Assembly: GCA_002373615.1 (NCBI GenBank)
Contig: DFKU01000019.1
Span: 1-8,218, forward strand
DNA length: 8,218 nt
Direction of reading: 5' to 3'
DNA from: Alphaproteobacteria bacterium UBA3637
Lineage (GTDB): Bacteria; Pseudomonadota; Alphaproteobacteria; CAAHEQ01; UBA3637
The position numbers were made by a program, and so were the translations under genes. Below the pieces are notes generated by a model. The model searched no databases, was not told the DNA's origin, and saw only the letters and a list, made by a program, of their open reading frames with translations. This document shows, piece by piece, positions 4,801 through 8,218 of the stretch. Position 1 is the stretch's first letter, and every line of letters begins with the position of its first letter.

Positions 4801-6210
4801 ATGAAAACTAACTTATTAAAAAAAGAAAAGAATAATACCAGCACGTCATCTTTGTCCGCAGGACGAGGATCCATTCTCCCCTTGAAGCACAAGGGGAGTC
4901 AGAGGGGTTTTGAACAAAACCCATCCTACACCTTCCCTTACGCTTTAAGGGAAGGACAAACTGGTCGTTCGATGGTGGAAATGCTGGGCGTGTTGGCTGT
5001 GATGGGCGTTTTGTCTGTCGCAGGGATTGCCGGCTATAATAACGCCATGAACAAACACAGGGCAAATGAACTGCTAAATGAAGCCAGCAAACGTGCGACA
5101 GTGGTGGCTATGCAAATGGCCAGTGGCCGAGGCGCCAACATTGATGAATTCAAGGTCAATGGGACGCAGGCCTTTACTGTCTCAGGAAACGCTGGCGATA
5201 CAACCTTTACATTGACGATTGGTAATGTGGATGAGGCTGTATGTAAACAAATCGTCAATTCAGCAGGCACAACAGGCATGATACGCAAAATCACGTCTGG
5301 TGGCACAGACACCGCAGGGGACGCCAGTAAATGCACCTCAGGCGCTTTGGTTTTAACCTATAACGCCGATTTATCAAATAAGGATATCCCCAGCGGAGTG
5401 GCAGATGAGGAAGCAGCCGAATGCAACGGTCATGGCTATAAAGATAGCAATGATGCTTGTGTCTGTGCCGCAGGGTACAGTGGCACGGATTGTTCAAGCA
5501 CCCTTTGCGCAAGCGGAAAAACCTATTGTGGTGATAATTCCGGAACGCCCATTTGTTGCGATAATGCGACAGAAGTGTGTCCAACGGGGGGAACATCATC
5601 GGGCACTTGTTTTAAAGCCGCTACAGGCTGTACCACCAATGCAAATTGCACCAATCCTGATAAACCTTGGTGTAATTTGGGAGCCAATGATTGTGAAATC
5701 CCTTCGGCGGGAACGTGCACAGAATTGGACGCAGGAACACCATCAACGGAAGTAAAAGATGGTGATGGGAAAACCGTATTCAAAGCGGGGCAATTTTTAA
5801 TTGGACCAAAGATGAATTGGTTTGCAGCGCAAAATTGGTGTCGTGCCCATGGTAAAGAATTGGTTCATTTATCCACATTTAAAATCAGCACATCTGTCAA
5901 CGATGAAAGGTGGTGTGATTTACCGTGTGGCAGTTCGGAAAGCTGTGATTACCAAAACAATTACGATGGAACATCCGATACAGCAAGTGCAGTTTGTAAG
6001 CCCTTGGGAAGCAGTTCTATCATGGATATAAATGATGCCTATTATGGAAAATTATTGGGGTATATGCGTGCGGCAATTGGGTCGGATTATTATTGGACAG
6101 CTGATGATTATTCTTCCTGCAACGCGTTCCGCGTTTACCTCGACAGTGGTAACGTCAGCGACGGCACCCTCGGCACTCGCACCGACAACGACTACGCTTT
6201 GTGTGAGTAG
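4801..6210 (+). CDS. Prepilin-like protein with EGF-like and C-type-lectin-like domains; possible DGR target
   Basis: 469 residues; ATG at 4801 with GGAG at 4790-4793. Residues 1-55 are an unusually long leader whose residues about 16-52 are encoded by palindromic repeats. Gly55 is followed by RSMVE, with Glu60 at +5, and a hydrophobic helix (about 61-80), so a prepilin peptidase should remove the whole leader. Residues 81-200 are a pilin-type domain. An EGF-like unit spans C208-C231 (C-x11-C-x-C-x8-C), and more cysteine-rich sequence runs to about 306. From about 325, WFAAQNWCRAHGKELVHLST and later YYWTADDYSSCNAFRVY, ending in YALCE, fit a C-type-lectin/FGE-like fold. The last 30 codons (440-469) have abrupt G+C and C-ending codon bias and many AAY-derivable codons, as in DGR variable regions. 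The protein is probably exposed on or secreted from the cell and binds a ligand. A shared terminator lies beyond the stop, convergent with lnt. Confidence 0.88.
   Translation: MKTNLLKKEKNNTSTSSLSAGRGSILPLKHKGSQRGFEQNPSYTFPYALREGQTGRSMVEMLGVLAVMGVLSVAGIAGYNNAMNKHRANELLNEASKRATVVAMQMASGRGANIDEFKVNGTQAFTVSGNAGDTTFTLTIGNVDEAVCKQIVNSAGTTGMIRKITSGGTDTAGDASKCTSGALVLTYNADLSNKDIPSGVADEEAAECNGHGYKDSNDACVCAAGYSGTDCSSTLCASGKTYCGDNSGTPICCDNATEVCPTGGTSSGTCFKAATGCTTNANCTNPDKPWCNLGANDCEIPSAGTCTELDAGTPSTEVKDGDGKTVFKAGQFLIGPKMNWFAAQNWCRAHGKELVHLSTFKISTSVNDERWCDLPCGSSESCDYQNNYDGTSDTASAVCKPLGSSSIMDINDAYYGKLLGYMRAAIGSDYYWTADDYSSCNAFRVYLDSGNVSDGTLGTRTDNDYALCE
4845..4872 (+). repeat. 28-bp dispersed repeat unit inside the prepilin leader (copy 1)
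   Basis: The unit begins GTCATC and ends GAGGATCC. It has the same length as the copy at 8191-8218 (GTCATC ... GGGGATCC) and is read in the same phase (xxG TCA TCY TYG ...), giving SSLSAGRGS here and SSSGLSRGS there. Ends are conserved while the centre differs, as expected of a palindromic element family rather than conserved coding sequence. Confidence 0.65.
4876..4955. repeat. Three consecutive perfect hairpins embedded in the prepilin leader codons
   Basis: CTCCCCTT/AAGGGGAG (4876-4883 with 4891-4898, 7-nt loop); GGGTTTT/AAAACCC (4905-4911 with 4916-4922, 4-nt loop); CCTTCCCTT/AAGGGAAGG (4931-4939 with 4947-4955, 7-nt loop). All stay in frame and together with copy 1 supply about 37 leader residues. 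This looks like a composite palindromic repeat inserted in a coding region, similar in behaviour to Rickettsia palindromic elements. Confidence 0.65.
6118..6207 (+). other. Candidate DGR variable region (last 30 codons of the prepilin/lectin gene)
   Basis: G+C rises from about 40% (6001-6117) to about 60% here. Of 30 codons, 21 end in C, 3 in G, 6 in T and none in A, unlike the AT-rich codons just upstream. Fifteen codons (TGC, TAC, GAC, AGC, ACC, AAC and AGT/ACT types) are AAC/AAT itself or reachable from it by changing only A positions. They are interspersed with invariant-looking codons such as GCG, TTC, CGC, GTT, CTC and GGC. Adenine-specific mutagenesis of a template rich in AAC produces exactly this. 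The position at the extreme C-terminus of a lectin-like domain is the usual DGR variable-region site. No template copy and no reverse transcriptase is in the window. Confidence 0.55.
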
Positions 6211-6218
6211 GATTTATC

Positions 6219-6292
6219 TGTCATTCTGAGCGCATGCGAAGAATCTGATAAGCCAAGTGTGACAAGATCCTTCACTTTTGTTCAGGATGACA
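6219..6292. repeat. 74-bp imperfect palindromic repeat at the convergent gene ends
   Basis: TGTCATTCTGAGC at 6219 mirrors GTTCAGGATGACA at 6280-6292, and GAAGAATCT (6238-6246) mirrors AGATCCTTC (6265-6273). It resembles the widespread bacterial intergenic palindromes with GTCATTCTGAGC/GTTCAGGATGAC ends. Its right arm encodes the last residues and the stop codon of lnt. Confidence 0.7.
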
Positions 6293-7777
6293 AAAAATAT
6301 CCCCGTCTTTAATGGCGGGGATTTTTTTGACTTTAACGGAAAGGGCCAACAAGATAAAAGCCAGAATCAAAGGAACTTTGACCCCAAACTGCGCATAAAT
6401 GGTTGGTGGCAGCGCACTTGGTAAATCGGCGTCAATCACCCCTTCTGTCCCCAAAGGTAAGCTTTTGATAATGCGTCCATAAGGGTCAATCACTGCACTG
6501 ATGCCAGTATTGGCCGCCCGCACCACAGGCAGCCCTTCTTCCACTGCCCGCATGCGTGTCATTGCCAAGTGTTGATACGGCCCATTGGACAGGCCATACC
6601 AGCCATCATTTGTGGCATTAAAAATCCATGCTGGGCGATGGGCTTTGTCCACGACCTGACCAGAAAAAATCACTTCATAACACACTAATAGCGAGGCCGG
6701 CAACGTATTCAAAACGGGCTTTGTCATAACCTTTGGGCCCGCCACCATATCTGCCGCAATAGGAACAATTTTTTGAATAGGCAGATATTCCCTAAAGGGC
6801 ATATACTCCCCAAAAGGCACCAGATGGGCTTTATCATAAACGCCCTGAATATCAGTTAAATCATCCATAATAAAAATACTGTTGGCCACATTGTGATAGG
6901 CCGGATCCGCTTCACGCATCGCCCCTGTGATTAAAACGCTGCCCTGTGGCAGGGCGCGCATCAGGTTCAGGCGCTCCTCCACCTCCAAATCCAATAAATA
7001 AGGAACGGCCGTTTCCGGCCACAGAATATGAGTGATTTTATCACTGTCAATGCGTGATAATTGAATGATTTTTTCTGTATTTTCGTGGGCTTTTCGGGGG
7101 TTCCATTTTAATGTTTGAGGAATGTTCGGTTGTACAAGGCGCAAATGCGTTCCCCAAACGTGTTCTGAATCGGCCGCACTTAATCGCAGCGCCCCTAACC
7201 CTGTAAGGCCTAAAAACAAGCCAAGCATGATCCATGGCAATTTCTTTTTAAGGCCCAATCCAAACGCCGTAAAAGTAAGTAAAGTAATGCCGCTTAACCC
7301 ATAAACCCCAACAACTGAGGCCATTTGTAAAACGGCTGTATAATCCCAAATATTCCCAATGGGATTCCATGGAAAACCTGTGAAGGCCCAAGAACGCACC
7401 CATTCGAAAATCACAAAAGCACTTGAAAAAGCCAACCATCTGCGTATACCTGATGGGTAAAGGGCCGCCACCCCAGAAGGAATAGCCCAATAAGCCCCAA
7501 AAAACAGGCCAAATCCAATCCACACAAAAGGGCAGAAAAACCAAAATTGCCCCCCATCAATCATCAAGGCATTTGTCAGCCAATGCATGGAACTGGCCCC
7601 CAGGCCTGCCCCAAAGAAAAAACCCAATCTCAACGCCTTCTTAAAAGAGGCTTGATTGATAAAGTAAAAGAAAATGGCGGTTGTCACCAAGGGAACGGGC
7701 CACCAAAAACAGGGAGCAAACCCCAAAGTGGTCAACGCACCCAATAAAAACATCACAATATATTCTTTAAATTTCAT
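6272..7777 (-). CDS. lnt: Apolipoprotein N-acyltransferase
   Basis: Lnt adds the third acyl chain to the N-terminal cysteine of apolipoproteins at the periplasmic face of the inner membrane, completing lipoprotein maturation before Lol sorting. The 501-residue product is close to the E. coli length (512). Residues 1-200 hold several hydrophobic membrane segments. The nitrilase-like domain (about 210-455) contains the catalytic triad in context: Glu255 in LWPETAVPY, Lys316 in VYDKAHLVPFGEY and Cys366 in LLVCYEVIF. Conserved NATNDGWYG (387-395) and the hydrophobic C-terminal segment (about 465-483) are also present. The frame is open upstream to 7954, but that extension (MVNAQPGN...) reads antisense across a structured RNA. 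MKFKEYIVMF at 7777 is the natural start. The last ~16 residues (IPAIKDGDIFCHPEQK) are encoded by a terminator and a repeat arm, so the C-terminus appears modified by repeat insertion. Confidence 0.96.
   Translation of the reverse strand: MKFKEYIVMFLLGALTTLGFAPCFWWPVPLVTTAIFFYFINQASFKKALRLGFFFGAGLGASSMHWLTNALMIDGGQFWFFCPFVWIGFGLFFGAYWAIPSGVAALYPSGIRRWLAFSSAFVIFEWVRSWAFTGFPWNPIGNIWDYTAVLQMASVVGVYGLSGITLLTFTAFGLGLKKKLPWIMLGLFLGLTGLGALRLSAADSEHVWGTHLRLVQPNIPQTLKWNPRKAHENTEKIIQLSRIDSDKITHILWPETAVPYLLDLEVEERLNLMRALPQGSVLITGAMREADPAYHNVANSIFIMDDLTDIQGVYDKAHLVPFGEYMPFREYLPIQKIVPIAADMVAGPKVMTKPVLNTLPASLLVCYEVIFSGQVVDKAHRPAWIFNATNDGWYGLSNGPYQHLAMTRMRAVEEGLPVVRAANTGISAVIDPYGRIIKSLPLGTEGVIDADLPSALPPTIYAQFGVKVPLILAFILLALSVKVKKIPAIKDGDIFCHPEQK
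6293..6328. terminator. Two-way intrinsic terminator shared by the prepilin/lectin gene and lnt
   Basis: ATCCCCGTC (6299-6307) pairs with GGCGGGGAT (6314-6322), nine pairs with one G-U and loop TTTAAT. A T-run follows on the plus strand (6322-6328) and an A-run precedes it (6292-6297), which is the T-run on the minus strand. The stem lies inside the last codons of the lnt frame. Confidence 0.85.
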
Positions 7778-7784
7778 GATTTTG

Positions 7785-7813
7785 ACTTTATCATAAACCA
7801 GATAAAAGTTCAA
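7785..7813 (-). promoter_or_regulatory. Possible lnt promoter giving a leaderless mRNA
   Basis: On the minus strand TTGAAC (7808-7813) is followed after 17 nt by TAAAGT (7785-7790). The start would fall near 7778, one base before the ATG. No Shine-Dalgarno sequence is visible, so a leaderless transcript is plausible. Box scores are only moderate. Confidence 0.4.
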
Positions 7814-7830
7814 GGAATGATTTTTTCTGC

Positions 7831-7860
7831 TTGCATTTAAAAAAAGAATATGTCTATAAT
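7831..7860 (+). promoter_or_regulatory. Promoter of the second structured leader and downstream gene
   Basis: TTGCAT (7831-7836), an 18-nt spacer and a perfect TATAAT (7855-7860). The start would be near 7867, leaving about 220 nt before the ATG at 8087. It is divergent from lnt. Confidence 0.7.
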
Positions 7861-7863
7861 GAA

Positions 7864-8055
7864 GGCGTCTGAATTGTCCATTCAGACGGCGGGGTTCATA
7901 GCCCATATAGAAAGGACAAAGGGAAGATAAATTCCCTGGTTGGGCATTCACCAATAAACGGGGTGGATGCTTACCGAATAGAGGCGTCTGCCTGAATAGG
8001 TAAGACTATCTACTTTCTATATAGTTATGAACATCCACTCACTGATAAGGTGAGT
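7864..8055 (+). ncRNA. Second structured multibranched leader RNA (four-way junction)
   Basis: A 5' hairpin CGTCTGAA/TTCAGACG (7866-7873 with 7881-7888) starts close to, or slightly before, the predicted start. A long closing helix follows: GTTCATA (7894-7900) with TATGAAC (8026-8032) and ATATAGAAAG (7905-7914) with CTTTCTATAT (8013-8022), 17 pairs. Inside are three arms: GGGAA/TTCCC (7921-7936); GCATTCACC/GGTGGATGC (7944-7952 with 7962-7970, one G-U); and TTACC/GGTAA (7971-7975 with 7999-8003), which carries a nearly symmetric internal loop GAATAG/GAATA and an inner stem AGGC/GCCT. After the domain comes ACTCAC/GTGAGT (8037-8055) followed by CTTTGTTT, a possible weak attenuator. The segment GGCGTCTG occurs at 7864 and again at 7983, so the 5' hairpin could exchange partners. 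I cannot match it to a named riboswitch. The rest of 7778-8086 shows only promoters. Confidence 0.65.
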
Positions 8056-8086
8056 CTTTGTTTAACTTTAACAGAAAGGATCGAAA

Positions 8087-8218
8087 ATGGACAAATTATT
8101 TAATAAGGAATTAGAATCCGCTGGATCCTCGGGTTCAGTTGACGCTGCCCCAAGGATGACAGAGAAGTGTGGCCATTCCACCCCCTCATTGTCATCCTCG
8201 GGTTTATCCCGGGGATCC
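8087..8218 (+). CDS. N-terminal part of a probable prepilin-like gene with repeat-derived leader, cut by the window
   Basis: ATG at 8087 with AAAGGA at 8075-8080; open for 44 codons to the right edge. The start MDKLFNKELESAGSSGS is followed by residues from palindromic repeats, ending SLSSSGLSRGS, which parallels SSLSAGRGS in the leader of the prepilin/lectin protein at 4801. A structured leader RNA also precedes both genes. By analogy a GRSxxE prepilin site should follow beyond the edge, but it is not visible, so the family is inference. Confidence 0.6.
   Translation, partial: MDKLFNKELESAGSSGSVDAAPRMTEKCGHSTPSLSSSGLSRGS
8123..8160 (-). repeat. Inverted copy of the GTCATC...GGATCC repeat family (38 bp)
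   Basis: Read on the minus strand it begins GTCATCC and ends CCCGAGGATCC, the same ends as the units at 4845-4872 and 8191-8218 but with a longer centre. It is paired head to head with the 8191-8218 copy. Confidence 0.6.
8191..8218 (+). repeat. 28-bp dispersed repeat unit (copy 2), at the window edge
   Basis: Begins GTCATCCTCGGG and ends CCCGGGGATCC, with an internal CCTCGGG/CCCGGGG hairpin. Same length, ends and reading phase as the copy at 4845-4872. The element may continue past the edge. Confidence 0.65.

Noticed and set aside
4845..4955. CRISPR array
   Set aside because: The hairpins differ from one another and there are no regularly spaced identical repeats or spacers.
5405..6229. Alternative-frame open frames within the prepilin/lectin gene
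   Set aside because: They are shadows of the main frame; the main frame carries the coherent domains and cysteine pattern.
7889..7905. tRNA T-arm-like GGGTTCATAGCCC
   Set aside because: No acceptor, D or anticodon arms surround it, and the bases are better used in the long closing helix.
7778..7954. 59-residue N-terminal extension of Lnt
   Set aside because: It is antisense to the structured leader and its promoter, shows no Lnt similarity, and the ATG at 7777 gives a normal Lnt length.

Overview
The window looks like chromosome of an AT-rich alphaproteobacterium, probably host- or gut-associated. The basis is the alphaproteobacterial flavour of Rho, an Lnt (a Gram-negative lipoprotein enzyme), a lysine-rich histone H1-like protein, and several prepilin-like proteins carrying the processing motif GRSxxE. 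The lineage is inferred from protein style only; no rRNA is present.

Layout, left to right. (1) 1-1326, minus strand: the 5' part of a cysteine-rich prepilin-like gene that runs off the left edge. (2) 1359-1432: back-to-back promoters for that gene and for rho. (3) 1488-4013, plus strand: rho, then two unrecognised genes that overlap each other by 43 bp; the second has features of an ADP-ribosyltransferase-like fold. (4) 4046-4480: a promoter, a 14-bp palindrome, a histone H1-like gene and an intrinsic terminator. (5) 4485-6210: a promoter, a ~250-nt leader that folds into a long multibranched structure, and a prepilin/EGF/C-type-lectin-like gene. (6) 6219-6328: a palindromic repeat and a two-way terminator, both overlapping the 3' end of lnt. 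(7) 6272-7777, minus strand: lnt. (8) 7831-8218, plus strand: a second promoter, a second multibranched leader RNA, and the start of another gene whose N-terminus is full of palindromic repeats and which runs off the right edge.

Three signals deserve attention. First, the last 30 codons of the prepilin/lectin gene (6118-6207) jump from about 40% to about 60% G+C and to about 80% GC3. Half of these codons are of a type reachable from AAC/AAT by changing only the adenines. That is the signature expected of the variable region of a diversity-generating retroelement (DGR) target, at the C-terminus of a C-type-lectin-like domain. No reverse transcriptase or template repeat is in the window, so any DGR machinery would act from elsewhere. 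Second, two neighbouring loci share the same plan: strong promoter, long-helix multibranch RNA, then a gene with a repeat-derived N-terminus. Third, palindromic repeats are inserted in frame in the N-terminal leader, upstream of the prepilin peptidase site, where they would be cleaved off and so tolerated.

Taken together, the window mixes housekeeping genes (rho, lnt, a nucleoid protein) with a surface or secreted pseudopilin-adhesin family that appears diversified and possibly RNA-regulated.
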